Assembly: GCA_964562165.1 (NCBI GenBank)
Contig: CAZLRZ010000005.1
Coordinates: forward strand, 1-35,884
From: JAKQLP01 sp964562165
GTDB lineage: Bacteria > Patescibacteriota > Dojkabacteria > B142 > OLB20
Direction: 5' to 3'
DNA: 35,884 nucleotides
Shown here: positions 7,507-15,931 of the stretch, in pieces
Layout: every line of letters begins with the position of its first letter
Position numbering within the stretch: position 1 is the first letter of the stretch
Translations under genes and position numbers: made by a program
The notes under the pieces: generated by a model
Seen by the model: the letters and a program-made list of their open reading frames with translations, nothing else
Told to the model about the DNA's origin: nothing
The model's database searches: none

Positions 7507-9246
7507 TTATTCTGAGAGCATTCCGCCCTTTTGCATGTCCCAAAGGCCTTTATAGACGCCGTTTTTAAGGGACGAGAGTTGTTTGTGCGTGCCTTCTTCG
7601 ACGATCTTACCTTCTTTAAGGACAATTATTCGATCAGCACGCATCACTGTAGATAAACGGTGGGCGATAATAATTGAGGTTTTGTTTTTTGCGACTCGCC
7701 AGAAGGCGTCTTGGATAAGCTTTTCGGAGAACGAATCGAGTTGGCTTGTGGCTTCATCGAAAATTACAATTGAGGTGTTTGCCAAAAAGGCCCTAGCGAT
7801 TGCCAGCCTTTGCTTTTGGCCGCCCGATAATTTGATACCACGCTCGCCAACTTCCGTGGCATATTTTTCGGGTAATTTTTCGATAAAATCATTAAGGTTT
7901 GCTTGTTGGGCGGCCTTTTCGATTTCTGATAATTTAATATTGGTGATTGGGTAGCCAATATTGTATTTGATTGTGTCATTAAAAAGGACGGGTTCTTGAG
8001 GTACAAGGCCAATGTTGGCTCTTAGCGAGCTTTTTGTAATGTTTTTAATATTGACTCCATCAATTAAAATTTCACCTTTATTTACATCGTAGAATCTAAG
8101 CAATAGCTTAACTAAAGTAGTTTTACCGGCTCCTGATGTGCCTACAAAGGCAACGGATTCATCAGGGTGAATAGTAAGGTTAAAGCCATTTAATACTTTG
8201 TTTGTGGGCTTATATCCAAAAACAACATTTTTGAATTCAATCAGACCTTTTGAGGTTTTTAATTCCATTGCTCCAGGTAGATCTTTGATTTCGGGTTCCA
8301 TATCCAATATATTCATATATTTTTCAAGATCGGTATGGTTTTTGGCAATTTCCCTAAGTCTAAAGATCAAACTAAACATTTGAGGATAGAATCTAAGGGT
8401 AAAGGTTATCACGAGAACAAATGCCCCATTTGTGAGTTCACCGGCCTGAGACATAATTACACAGACATAAAAGATGAAGGCCATGGAAAAAATCTCTATA
8501 AGATTAATTGCTATACCAATTAATCTGTAGGTAAAGGAATAGCCCCAAATATTGGCGAGCCATTCTTTAAACTTGGTAACTAATCTGTTCCTTTCAAAGC
8601 GTTCTTTTGCAAAGAACTTAACTGTTTCAAAGTTGATTAAATTATCAGCAATGATGCCTGAGATGTCGTCTTCTGTCTTATTAAACTTTGTCCTAGCTTT
8701 GATGTTTTCTCTTAACAAAAAGAAGGTGCTAATAAGCATTGTGGCGACTGAAAACAGGATTATTAGTACAAAGCGATAATCTATTTGTGCAAATGCAACT
8801 ACAATAAAGACGAAATCGACAATTATAATTAAAGTTTCTTTGTTGAGTTCGTGATAGAAACTAAAAAATGCTCCATCCCCTCTACGGATAAGTGAAATTA
8901 AAGATCCGCTTTTTTTATTAGCGTGATAAGCGAAATCAAGATCTTGTAAATGAGATAGAACCTGAATTCTCAAGTCTCTGGCGCCTTTAAAGAGGTTAAC
9001 GTCCGAGATCGTCCAGGCAACTGTACTGATTACCATTGCTAAAAGAGAAATTCCAATAAACCCGGCAATAACGTTTACAAAATTAAATATCCCATTGTTT
9101 GGAACATTTACTGCATCAACAAGATTTTGCACAAAATAGTTTGCAAAATTGTAGATAATTTCGGAAATTATAAGCAAAAGTGAAGCTCCGATGAAGGACC
9201 ACTTATATCGCCAAACGTATTTGTAGAATTTAATAAAAATCTTCAC
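7507..9246 (-). CDS. ABC exporter, fused permease and ATPase
   Basis: The 579-aa half-transporter has about six membrane helices in residues 1-310 and a C-terminal ATPase. Visible motifs are Walker A GTSGAGKT, signature LSGGQKQRLAIARAF, Walker B SIVIFDEATSQLD and the H-loop histidine in IIIAHRLSTV. This is the ATM1/MsbA-like exporter architecture, working as a dimer in the cytoplasmic membrane. The substrate cannot be read from sequence. The start is GTG at 9244-9246, giving an N-terminus that begins just before the first helix. A TATAAT lies 24 bp upstream. It may also be co-transcribed with the gene ending at 9304. Confidence 0.92.
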   Translation of the reverse strand: MKIFIKFYKYVWRYKWSFIGASLLLIISEIIYNFANYFVQNLVDAVNVPNNGIFNFVNVIAGFIGISLLAMVISTVAWTISDVNLFKGARDLRIQVLSHLQDLDFAYHANKKSGSLISLIRRGDGAFFSFYHELNKETLIIIVDFVFIVVAFAQIDYRFVLIILFSVATMLISTFFLLRENIKARTKFNKTEDDISGIIADNLINFETVKFFAKERFERNRLVTKFKEWLANIWGYSFTYRLIGIAINLIEIFSMAFIFYVCVIMSQAGELTNGAFVLVITFTLRFYPQMFSLIFRLREIAKNHTDLEKYMNILDMEPEIKDLPGAMELKTSKGLIEFKNVVFGYKPTNKVLNGFNLTIHPDESVAFVGTSGAGKTTLVKLLLRFYDVNKGEILIDGVNIKNITKSSLRANIGLVPQEPVLFNDTIKYNIGYPITNIKLSEIEKAAQQANLNDFIEKLPEKYATEVGERGIKLSGGQKQRLAIARAFLANTSIVIFDEATSQLDSFSEKLIQDAFWRVAKNKTSIIIAHRLSTVMRADRIIVLKEGKIVEEGTHKQLSSLKNGVYKGLWDMQKGGMLSE

Positions 9247-9269
9247 GACCTAAAACAGACTATAAAAAT

Positions 9270-9275
9270 ATTATA
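9270..9275 (-). promoter_or_regulatory. Putative -10 element of the ABC exporter
   Basis: A perfect TATAAT on the minus strand would start transcription near 9263, about 17 nt before the GTG start codon. Only a weak -35 match (TTCCTA, about 9293-9298) is visible. Confidence 0.4.
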
Positions 9276-9303
9276 GCTATTTAGTTTAGAGATAGGAATC
9301 GAA

Positions 9304-10464
9304 TTACTTAATATTTGCAGAAGTCCATTCTGTCCAGCTATTATTTTGTTCGTATCTATATTTAATACTACCCGTTGTAGATTCTAATCCGCTAAAATCA
9401 AATTCCACATTAGGTTCTACGCACATAAAACCCCCTTTGCCTAAGATAATTGCGGATCTTAAACTTCTGGGATTATTCTTTAAATCGACAGTGTACAAAG
9501 AACATTTGTTGTTGTAGTCGTTTGAAGAAGCAGTATAGAAGAATAATATATCAGGATTTTCGGGTAACAAACCTACAGGTTCGCTTAAAATGTCTCTTGA
9601 AGCAGAGGACCAATAATTATTTAAATTAACTCGTCCTAAAAGATTCGCTGATTTATCCCAGACACAAAGATCAGTGGTGAATTCTTCGGTGTTTTGTAAA
9701 TTTGAATAGGTCAATAATCTATCACCTTGCCACATAGCATCAAGTGTATTACAGCCAGGATTTGGGACTTCAACTGAAGTGTTGTTTACTAGATCGTAAA
9801 TTATTTTATTAACTTGAGTATTATCAACGTTGTTGTAGATTATGAATGCATATCTGCCATCTTCGGTGAATTTGAAGTTCTCAACATGGGGGAAGTATTT
9901 TTGTCTGACTCCACTTTTTAAAATATCTAAAGTGTAACTAGCCGAACTTGCACAAACGAATTCATAAAAATTAACAGTGAAAGGAGCAGGAGCGTTTATT
10001 TTTTCGGATCCTTCAGTTAACCAGCCATTGATCATCATCTTACCGCCTTCAAATCCTTCGACTTCATATAATTTTGAAGGAGTTCCAGGTTGAGTTTTTA
10101 AACTATATTTATCAACATTTGGATCGAAGGTTAAGGGTTGGCATTCTGATCGACCACCTGCATTTTTAACAATATCAAAGACCTCGATATCATTTCCTAA
10201 ATATTTATAAACGATCCTTGGACTGCCATTTTCTTCAAATGGATTTTCATCGAAAGTAGGTGTTATTGTGGTAGAAACTGAAGGCACTATTTGATCGTCA
10301 GGTTGTTTCTCCCAATTAATTAATTTAGGTAATAATATTATGGCAAGCGTGATTGTTAAACAGACAAAAGATAGAGCCCCGACAGCCAAATAGATCGCCT
10401 TTTTATTAGTGGGTTTAACACTATCATTTGGAGTTTCACTGGAAATGTCTTTGAATTCTGGCAT
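9304..10464 (-). CDS. Membrane-anchored extracytoplasmic protein, possibly beta-propeller-like
   Basis: I do not recognise a named family. The 386-aa product has a short polar cytoplasmic N-terminus, one membrane helix (about 22-48) and a large extracytoplasmic part. Segments such as NFKFTEDGRYAFIIYNN and KSANLLGRVNLNN alternate strands and turns as in WD40/TolB-like blades. Several cysteines (in SECQPL, VCASS, GCNTL, DLCVW, NKCSL, FMCVE) could form disulfides outside the cell. The same layout of anchor and propeller-like exterior is seen in the gene at 32427. It precedes the ABC exporter by 57 bp on the same strand. Function unknown. Confidence 0.7.
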   Translation of the reverse strand: MPEFKDISSETPNDSVKPTNKKAIYLAVGALSFVCLTITLAIILLPKLINWEKQPDDQIVPSVSTTITPTFDENPFEENGSPRIVYKYLGNDIEVFDIVKNAGGRSECQPLTFDPNVDKYSLKTQPGTPSKLYEVEGFEGGKMMINGWLTEGSEKINAPAPFTVNFYEFVCASSASYTLDILKSGVRQKYFPHVENFKFTEDGRYAFIIYNNVDNTQVNKIIYDLVNNTSVEVPNPGCNTLDAMWQGDRLLTYSNLQNTEEFTTDLCVWDKSANLLGRVNLNNYWSSASRDILSEPVGLLPENPDILFFYTASSNDYNNKCSLYTVDLKNNPRSLRSAIILGKGGFMCVEPNVEFDFSGLESTTGSIKYRYEQNNSWTEWTSANIK

Positions 10465-10530
10465 TAGTTGATTTGTAAAAAGTAATTTAAAGTCTGATTT
10501 ATTTTAGTAAATTTCATTAGTAAATAAAAG

Positions 10531-10567
10531 AAAAATCCCGACTAAAAAATTAATTTTAATCGGGATT
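10531..10567 (-). terminator. Rho-independent terminator downstream of tRNA-Asn
   Basis: Read on the minus strand, AATCCCGA pairs with TCGGGATT, with further A-T pairing inside the loop. The hairpin is followed by TTTTTCTTTT (10535 downward). It begins 10 nt beyond the tRNA 3' end, so it is well placed to end the tRNA transcript. Confidence 0.8.
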
Positions 10568-10577
10568 AGTTTTTATT

Positions 10578-10651
10578 TGGCTGCCCGACGTGGATTCGAA
10601 CCACGACTAAATGGTTAACAGCCAATTGTGCTACCATTACACCATCAGGCA
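10578..10651 (-). tRNA. tRNA-Asn (GTT)
   Basis: The minus strand folds as a 74-nt cloverleaf. The acceptor stem is TGCCTGA/TCGGGCA with one T-G pair. The D arm contains AATGGTA, and the anticodon loop CTGTTAA carries GTT. The T arm is CGTGG-TTCGAAT-CCACG. Discriminator G is followed by encoded CCA. The anticodon stem has one T-T mismatch. It lies about 26 bp after the probable end of the phosphatidyltransferase gene on the same strand and has its own terminator. Confidence 0.95.
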
Positions 10652-10677
10652 TCAAACTCGTGATAATTATAACAACT

Positions 10678-11122
10678 TTATTCCTTTTCGACAAATAGTG
10701 ATTTNNNNNNNNNNNNNNNNNNNNNNNNNNNNNNNNNNNNNNNNNNNNNNNNNNNNNNNNNNNNNNNNNNNNNNNNNNNNNNNNNNNNNNNNNNNNNNNN
10801 NNNNTTCAAGTGGAATTGAATACAAGAAATAAAATCCTAAGATGAAAATTGCGTCTGCAATGCGGTCAATAACCGAATCTAAAAGTCCACCAAATTTAGT
10901 GACTCGATTTGTTAGCCTTGCAACTGCGCCGTCTAAAGTGTCAAAGAACATTCCCAACATGCTGATTAGGGCCCAAACAAATTCGCCCCTATTCATAAAA
11001 TAATAAAATAATAATGGTGGTATTAACCCTAAAAATGTTAAAATTGAGGGATTTACATTTTTCAGGGGTTTAGCAAAAAATAGTATAACTGGATTAAATT
11101 TATTTTTATAAGCACTTATCAT
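10678..11122 (-). CDS. CDP-alcohol phosphatidyltransferase (PgsA-like), interrupted by an assembly gap
   Basis: The readable N-terminal 106 residues contain the full family signature: DG-x2-AR-x8-G-x3-D-x3-D in DGAVARLTNRVTKF then GGLLDSVIDR. Membrane helices lie on both sides. These enzymes swap the CMP of a CDP-lipid for an alcohol such as glycerol-3-phosphate or inositol-phosphate; the alcohol cannot be told here. The 3' part lies in 100 Ns of unknown true length. Beyond the gap one minus-strand frame reads KSLFVEKE and stops at 10678, which I take as the likely end, with the frame uncertain. The ATG is only 3 bp from the divergent PHP gene's ATG. A CarS-like CDP-lipid synthase lies 1.6 kb away. 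Confidence 0.8.
10705..10804. other. Assembly gap (100 N), apparently real
   Basis: The last 55 nt before and the first 55 nt after the gap are not the same, unlike the other two gaps, so sequence is probably missing here. It removes the C-terminal part of the phosphatidyltransferase. Confidence 0.9.
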
Positions 11123-11125
11123 TTT

Positions 11126-11785
11126 ATGGATAATATTTATAAATTAGATCTTCATGTTCATTCCATTTTATCACACGACGGCGGAATAAGTGAGGAACAG
11201 GTTGAAAAAGCCCTATCTTCAGGAATACTTGATTTCATTGCGTTTACAGATCACAACGAAATTGATTTTGCCCTCAAAATGAAAAATAAATATGGAAATA
11301 AAATCATTGTCGGCGAAGAAATCCTTACTAAAAACGGCGAAATAATCGGCTTATTTTTAAAAGAAAAAATTAAAAAAGGCTTAACTCTTGAAGAAACAAT
11401 AAGTTTAATAAAAAAACAAAACGGACTTAGCCTAATCCCCCACCCATATTCAATTAGAAGACATGGTATAGGCGAAAAGAGACTTTTTGAAATTTATAAA
11501 TCAATAGATTTAATTGAAGGGTATAATGCAAGAGCAATAGTTGGAATATCAAATAAATCAACGATGGCATTTGCAAAAAGGACCGGGATTGCATATTCGG
11601 TAGGATCCGATGCGCATAGCTTTAAGGGACTAGGGCAAACATACAATCTTATTAGCGACTTTCCAACTCGAGCTAACTTAGTTGGACAATTAAAGAATGC
11701 TGAGTTTGTTGTTAAAAGAGCAAAAATACGTGAATATTTTGCGCCGAGGTTTAATAAAATCAAAAAAATAATAAAAAAGAAATGA
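11126..11785 (+). CDS. PHP-domain metal-dependent phosphoesterase
   Basis: The 219-aa product has the PHP metal sites in order: H10 and H12 (DLHVHS), D17, D42-H43 (FTDHNE), E64 (VGEE), H106 (IPHPYS), and D162/H164 (GSDAHS). Stand-alone PHP proteins of this size hydrolyse phosphoesters, often of nucleotides or short RNAs; the substrate here is unknown. It is first in a tight plus-strand operon with a kinase-fold protein, a CarS-like enzyme and MurF. Its end overlaps the next gene by ATGA. With only 3 bp to the divergent gene, its promoter must lie in that gene's 5' coding sequence. Confidence 0.88.
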   Translation: MDNIYKLDLHVHSILSHDGGISEEQVEKALSSGILDFIAFTDHNEIDFALKMKNKYGNKIIVGEEILTKNGEIIGLFLKEKIKKGLTLEETISLIKKQNGLSLIPHPYSIRRHGIGEKRLFEIYKSIDLIEGYNARAIVGISNKSTMAFAKRTGIAYSVGSDAHSFKGLGQTYNLISDFPTRANLVGQLKNAEFVVKRAKIREYFAPRFNKIKKIIKKK

Positions 11786-12744
11786 AGTTACCGAGTTTTC
11801 TATTTAAAAAGGAATCGAATTTTGAAAAGCAAATACAGCCTTATGCAATCTTCACCCCCGATAGAAAGTCGGTCAGACTAGCGCCAACACAAAAAATCTT
11901 TCAAAAAAGAGAATTAAAATATATTTCCGCAGGTATCCAAGCGCGAGTTTACAAAATCGATAACCAGCCCTGGGTAGTTAAAGAAGGCCGATGGGATTTA
12001 GAGCTAAATCTTTTTGGTGGGACAAAATTGCCATTGCCGGCCCAAGTTGCCGAAAAAACCATGAACCTATTCGCTTCTTCTTTTTTGCCAACAGTTAACG
12101 AAATTTTAAGACAATACAAAGGCTACCTTAGATTTCTACAATATTTTGGATATTTCACAAAAAAAGAAGAATATTTTCACCCCAACTTTGACCTGATAGT
12201 TAATGCGCAAAAGAACATCCGAGAATCACTATATATTCACAAAGAAGCGCTTGAAACATTTTACAATATTAAATTTAATCCTAATCTTGATGAAATTTTA
12301 AGATCGGATGTTAAATATCACAATTTTGTCCCAAAAGAATATCTCCTCATCGGCCAAGGAATTTCCAAAGAAAACGAACGCAAAACAACTTTTTTTATAA
12401 TACAGGAGTTTGTTGAAGGCCAATTGCTTCACGATCTTGACCCTAAAAAATTGGATCCTCCTATTCAAAGGCAATTGGCCTTAATGCTCTACCTCATCCT
12501 ATTAATGAATTATCAAATCCACATCGTTCCTGATACTAGGCCAAGATATCCAATTCTTCAGATCAACAATTGGCTTACGAAAACTGATAATATAATTGTA
12601 AATAACCAGCAAATTAAGTTCATAGATACAAGATGGTTCTGGGACTATAATGCTAATCCAATTAAACGAGGACTAATCATCCCTGATATGATTCTTAATC
12701 TGACAAAAACATATATTAATGTATTATTAAATGAATTGGACTGA
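11782..12744 (+). CDS. Divergent protein-kinase-fold protein, unknown role
   Basis: No named family is recognised, but the 320-aa sequence shows kinase-like landmarks. These are a nucleotide-loop-like SAGIQARVYKI (49-59), a VAIK-like WVVKEG with K67, a hinge-like FIIQEFVEG (205-213), and a metal-binding-like FIDTRW (D282) after DNIIVNN (269-275). The catalytic loop is unusual: the only nearby candidate is D251 in HIVPDTR, farther from N270 than in aminoglycoside or choline kinases. It may be a small-molecule kinase or a pseudokinase. It overlaps the PHP gene by 4 bp and the CarS-like gene by 14 bp, so a shared envelope-related role is likely. Confidence 0.6.
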   Translation: MKLPSFLFKKESNFEKQIQPYAIFTPDRKSVRLAPTQKIFQKRELKYISAGIQARVYKIDNQPWVVKEGRWDLELNLFGGTKLPLPAQVAEKTMNLFASSFLPTVNEILRQYKGYLRFLQYFGYFTKKEEYFHPNFDLIVNAQKNIRESLYIHKEALETFYNIKFNPNLDEILRSDVKYHNFVPKEYLLIGQGISKENERKTTFFIIQEFVEGQLLHDLDPKKLDPPIQRQLALMLYLILLMNYQIHIVPDTRPRYPILQINNWLTKTDNIIVNNQQIKFIDTRWFWDYNANPIKRGLIIPDMILNLTKTYINVLLNELD

Positions 12745-13288
12745 TATCTTAACTGCAATCTGGATCTTTTTACCTGCAGGACTAGCAAATGGCACTCCAG
12801 TATTTGCCAATAAAATTCCCGTAATAAATAAAATTAATTATCCTTTAGATTTCTACAAATCTTACAAAGGCATTCGAATATTTGGAGATCATAAAACCTT
12901 TAGGGGATTAATAACAGGAATAATCATAGCTATTCTAACAACATATCTTCAAAAAGTCGGATATCAGGAATCAACTTGGCTGCAAGAGAATATCCTTATA
13001 AATTACAACGAAATTAGTCCGATTATTTTTGGAATTCTAGCCGGTGGCGGAGCTTTACTTGGCGACGCAGTTAAAAGTTTTTTTAAAAGACGAACCAATA
13101 TTAAGCCCGGTGATCCTTGGTTTCCATTAGATCAAATCGACTATATTATTGGTGGCTGCATTTTTCTATTACCCTATCTTTACAATAAACCGTTATATAT
13201 TGTCTATATATTCGTATTCTATTTCCTTTTACACATTGTTTCTACATCTATAGGATATTTACTAAAATTAAAAGATAAACCGATCTAA
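12731..13288 (+). CDS. carS: CarS-like CDP-lipid synthase (CTP:lipid cytidylyltransferase)
   Basis: The 185-aa membrane protein matches the CDP-archaeol synthase/DUF46 family. Motifs are LPAGLANGTPVFANK (14-28), FGDHKTFRG (51-59), the metal-binding GALLGDAVKSFFKRR (107-121), KPGDPW and DQIDY (134-138), between four or five membrane helices. CarS joins CTP to an unsaturated archaeal ether lipid. In a bacterium the substrate may instead be phosphatidic acid or an unknown lipid. Its product would feed the CDP-alcohol transferase at 10678. The ATG lies inside the end of the preceding gene, and MurF starts 1 bp after its stop. Confidence 0.85.
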   Translation: MNWTDILTAIWIFLPAGLANGTPVFANKIPVINKINYPLDFYKSYKGIRIFGDHKTFRGLITGIIIAILTTYLQKVGYQESTWLQENILINYNEISPIIFGILAGGGALLGDAVKSFFKRRTNIKPGDPWFPLDQIDYIIGGCIFLLPYLYNKPLYIVYIFVFYFLLHIVSTSIGYLLKLKDKPI

Positions 13289-13289
13289 A

Positions 13290-14597
13290 ATGTCCGACAC
13301 GACAACCAAACAGAGCTTAGTAAAAAAGTCCTTTCATAAAATTAGACGAATTGCCGCTAAATATTGGTTCAAGCTATATGAGCCATACACTATTGCAATA
13401 ACCGGAAGCCAGGGTAAAACAAATACTACTACTATACTTGCAAGTTTAATGCCAAAAGCATTGCGTACAGACGTAAACCTAGACACTTTATACAATGTAC
13501 CTATCACAGCTTTAAAAATTAAAAAAGCAAAACAACTTTGCATTTTTGAGCTTGGGATTGATAAGCCAGGTGAAATGTCTTTGCATCTCGACATTGTGAA
13601 GCCAAATATTTCTATTGTTACTGGGATTTCTCCTGTCCATACGGATTCCAATCATTTAGGATCTCTAGAAAATATCATAAAGGAAAAAAGAAAAATCGTA
13701 GAAGTTTTAACCGAAAAAGACTATGCGGTTTTGAATTATGACGATTTAAATGTTAGGGATATGGCAAAATTTACAAAGGCAAAAGTGCTTTTTTATGGCT
13801 CTAACCCTAAATTTTGCCAAGTTTATACAAACGCCGATCTAAACGAAAACAAAAACTATTATATTGATTTAAATGGTTCAAAGTTTTCCATTTTCGACAA
13901 GGACAATCCACAAAACGAAATTAAGCTTTCCACAAAGCTTATTGGAATACATCATGTTTCAAATATTATGGCTTCGTATCTAGCCTTCAAAATCGTTAGT
14001 TTACATTCAAAGAAACAAAATCCTCAGTGGTTAGAAGAATTTGTTAAAGTCATTGAAAACCAGAAGCCCCTAGAAGGAAGAATGAATATTGAAAAAGGCC
14101 CTCAAGGGATGTTGATTCTAAATGATTCGTTACGCGCAAACATCGAATCCACAAAATCAGGCCTAAAAACCTTTAATGAAATTAAAGGTACAACATCTCA
14201 GAAGATCGCAATTATTGGTGAAATGGGTGAGATTGGTGATGACGAAATTCAAATACATCAATCCTTAGGCGAATTTATCGCTGATGAACGAAACATCAAC
14301 TATATAATAGGCATTGGGCCTTTACAGCAGCAAACTAAAGACGCTGCAATAAAAAACGGAATGGCCCCCAGTAAATTCTTTTGGGCAAAAGACATCAGTG
14401 TGGCCGCAACAATTCTTCAGATGATCTGTAAAAAGGGCGATTTTATATATTTAAAAGGATCAAGGCTAAGACACATGGAAAGGCTAATAATGTTGCTAGA
14501 CGGTAAGAACGTGGGCTGCAACGTAATCAGCTGCCCACTATATAATCACTGCAGTAAATGTAAATATTTGCGAGAAGGATACCCTACTACTGAATAA
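13290..14597 (+). CDS. murF: MurF-type ligase with a cysteine-rich C-terminus
   Basis: The 435-aa product is a Mur ligase. Its P-loop is GSQGKTNT (39-46), followed by ELGIDKPGEMSLHL and SPVHTDSNHLGS-like segments typical of MurF, a central ATPase domain, and a C-terminal domain with IGEMGEIGDDEI. MurF adds D-Ala-D-Ala to the UDP-MurNAc-tripeptide. The extreme C-terminus is odd: C410, C415, C421 and C424 (CPLYNHCSKC) could hold a zinc ion. It ends the operon that starts with the PHP gene. The stop overlaps the convergent dgkA by 11 bp. An assignment to another Mur-like ligase cannot be fully excluded. Confidence 0.82.
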   Translation: MSDTTTKQSLVKKSFHKIRRIAAKYWFKLYEPYTIAITGSQGKTNTTTILASLMPKALRTDVNLDTLYNVPITALKIKKAKQLCIFELGIDKPGEMSLHLDIVKPNISIVTGISPVHTDSNHLGSLENIIKEKRKIVEVLTEKDYAVLNYDDLNVRDMAKFTKAKVLFYGSNPKFCQVYTNADLNENKNYYIDLNGSKFSIFDKDNPQNEIKLSTKLIGIHHVSNIMASYLAFKIVSLHSKKQNPQWLEEFVKVIENQKPLEGRMNIEKGPQGMLILNDSLRANIESTKSGLKTFNEIKGTTSQKIAIIGEMGEIGDDEIQIHQSLGEFIADERNINYIIGIGPLQQQTKDAAIKNGMAPSKFFWAKDISVAATILQMICKKGDFIYLKGSRLRHMERLIMLLDGKNVGCNVISCPLYNHCSKCKYLREGYPTTE

Positions 14598-15000
14598 TCC
14601 CTACGGATCTTAAATAATCCAAAATATATGGAAGGATAATAATTGCTCCCGCAATTACTGAAGTCACCGCCGACATTAAAACTGCTCCAGCAGAAACGTC
14701 TTTAGCATATTTAATATTAACCCGGAATTCTTGTGAAATAGTATCAGATAAAGCTTCAATACTACTGTTAAAAGCCTCCGAAATTAATACAATCGCAACC
14801 AGCAATCCAATGGACACCCAATCTTGATGTGAAAAGTGTAATAACAATCCTAAAATTCCAATAAAGAATGCAGCAATTAATTGTATCCTGAAATTCCTCT
14901 CATTTTTGAAAATAAGATAGATCCCTTTAATAGCTATTTTCGAACTCGCAAAGAAATTAACAGGAACAAAAAACTTATTTTTATTAGAATCGTTTGACAT
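14587..15000 (-). CDS. dgkA: Diacylglycerol/undecaprenol kinase
   Basis: The 137-aa product fits the DgkA family of small three-helix membrane kinases. Family residues are visible in NERNFRIQ (33-40), EAFNSSIEALSD (75-86, with E75, N78, E82, D86) and KYAKDVSAGAVL (97-108). In Gram-positive-type cells these enzymes phosphorylate undecaprenol, replenishing the lipid carrier used by the WecA-like, MurF-dependent and LCP steps encoded nearby. The start ATG is at 14998-15000 and no Shine-Dalgarno sequence is seen. Confidence 0.9.
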   Translation of the reverse strand: MSNDSNKNKFFVPVNFFASSKIAIKGIYLIFKNERNFRIQLIAAFFIGILGLLLHFSHQDWVSIGLLVAIVLISEAFNSSIEALSDTISQEFRVNIKYAKDVSAGAVLMSAVTSVIAGAIIILPYILDYLRSVGIIQ

Positions 15001-15063
15001 TTAAATAGTATAAACAATAAATATTGTAAACATTTTTAACGAAAATGAAAGCCCTTCTTTACA

Positions 15064-15849
15064 TTAAATTGAGACCGGTTCAAACTTCCCATTTAATACA
15101 TCAACTCTTGCTGCATCGAACCCAAGTTTTTGAATATGAGTATTAACCATGAAGGCTCTCAATATTGGCGTTATCTCCGCATCAAAAAACTTATGAGCAA
15201 CAGCATGTAAAAAGTTTCCATCTCCGTACCATGGTAAATTTTTTAGTAAATCAGTCCCCATTATTTCCGGATAGGGTCTAATATCAAAAAAGTGGCTAAT
15301 ATTTACTGTATTTAATCCTGCTTGATGGAACTTATTAATTATATGATCAAGAGAATTTTCAAGATTAGTGGGTATATTTCGATTTCTTTTTACGGAATGA
15401 AATATTTCAATATTCCCCACTGCCTCTTTTTTTAGTAGTTGGTCTACTGCACCTGCCCAAGGTAACCAAGATGGACTAGCAGATACTATAAGATTATGAG
15501 TATCTTCCATTCTGAGTAAAGGTCCTATTGCGGGATCAACTAACTTTCTTGCTAAAGTAGGTGTAATTACAGGAAATATTGAGGCAATTAAATTTTTATC
15601 GGTAAGCAGCCTAAAAAAATCGGGATTCCTATCTGGTGAAGGTATAGCAACCCCATTTAAATCAAAAAAATGGATATTATTAAAATATAGGTCGCTTTGT
15701 ATAATTCTATTAGCAATCGTTAAATTGGGCACAACATAACCTGTGGTTTGAAAAACCGGATCGTGTGAGTTCCTTAAGAAGTTCTGCCCAACACCAGAGG
15801 CATAATATACATGATTAACTGCGCGTTTAAAAAGATCCTGCTCATTCAT
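15064..15849 (-). CDS. Uncharacterised protein, possibly a degenerate HAD fold
   Basis: No family is recognised. The ATG at 15847-15849 (MNEQD) is preferred over an upstream in-frame TTG because a good promoter overlaps that region; this gives 261 aa. IHFFDLNGV (59-67) after a hydrophobic strand resembles HAD motif I (DxDG) with the second Asp replaced by Asn, and LIVSAS (120-125) could be motif II. No clear motif III or IV is visible. It is soluble, with no signal peptide. The neighbour at 15932 shows a better HAD motif I, so the two could be distant relatives or partners, but this is inference. Confidence 0.6.
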   Translation of the reverse strand: MNEQDLFKRAVNHVYYASGVGQNFLRNSHDPVFQTTGYVVPNLTIANRIIQSDLYFNNIHFFDLNGVAIPSPDRNPDFFRLLTDKNLIASIFPVITPTLARKLVDPAIGPLLRMEDTHNLIVSASPSWLPWAGAVDQLLKKEAVGNIEIFHSVKRNRNIPTNLENSLDHIINKFHQAGLNTVNISHFFDIRPYPEIMGTDLLKNLPWYGDGNFLHAVAHKFFDAEITPILRAFMVNTHIQKLGFDAARVDVLNGKFEPVSI

Positions 15850-15875
15850 ATCAAAATGTACGAAATTGAAAAGCA

Positions 15876-15903
15876 ATCATAGCAAAGAATTCGGACAAAT
15901 CAA
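15876..15903 (-). promoter_or_regulatory. Putative promoter of the gene at 15064-15849
   Basis: On the minus strand TTGATT (15898-15903) and TATGAT (15876-15881) are 16 nt apart, and the -10 is preceded by TGC, forming an extended -10. Transcription would start near 15869, about 20 nt before the ATG. This rules against the in-frame TTG at 15876 as start. Confidence 0.5.
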
Positions 15904-15931
15904 GTGGGCTTTCATTAAAATTTATAAACCA

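Noticed and set aside
10611..10832. Plus-strand ORF across the first gap
   Set aside because: It lies antisense to tRNA-Asn and the phosphatidyltransferase and consists partly of Ns.
15850..15876. TTG start adding MLFNFVHFD to the protein at 15064
   Set aside because: The probable -10 box overlaps this TTG, so it would not be transcribed.
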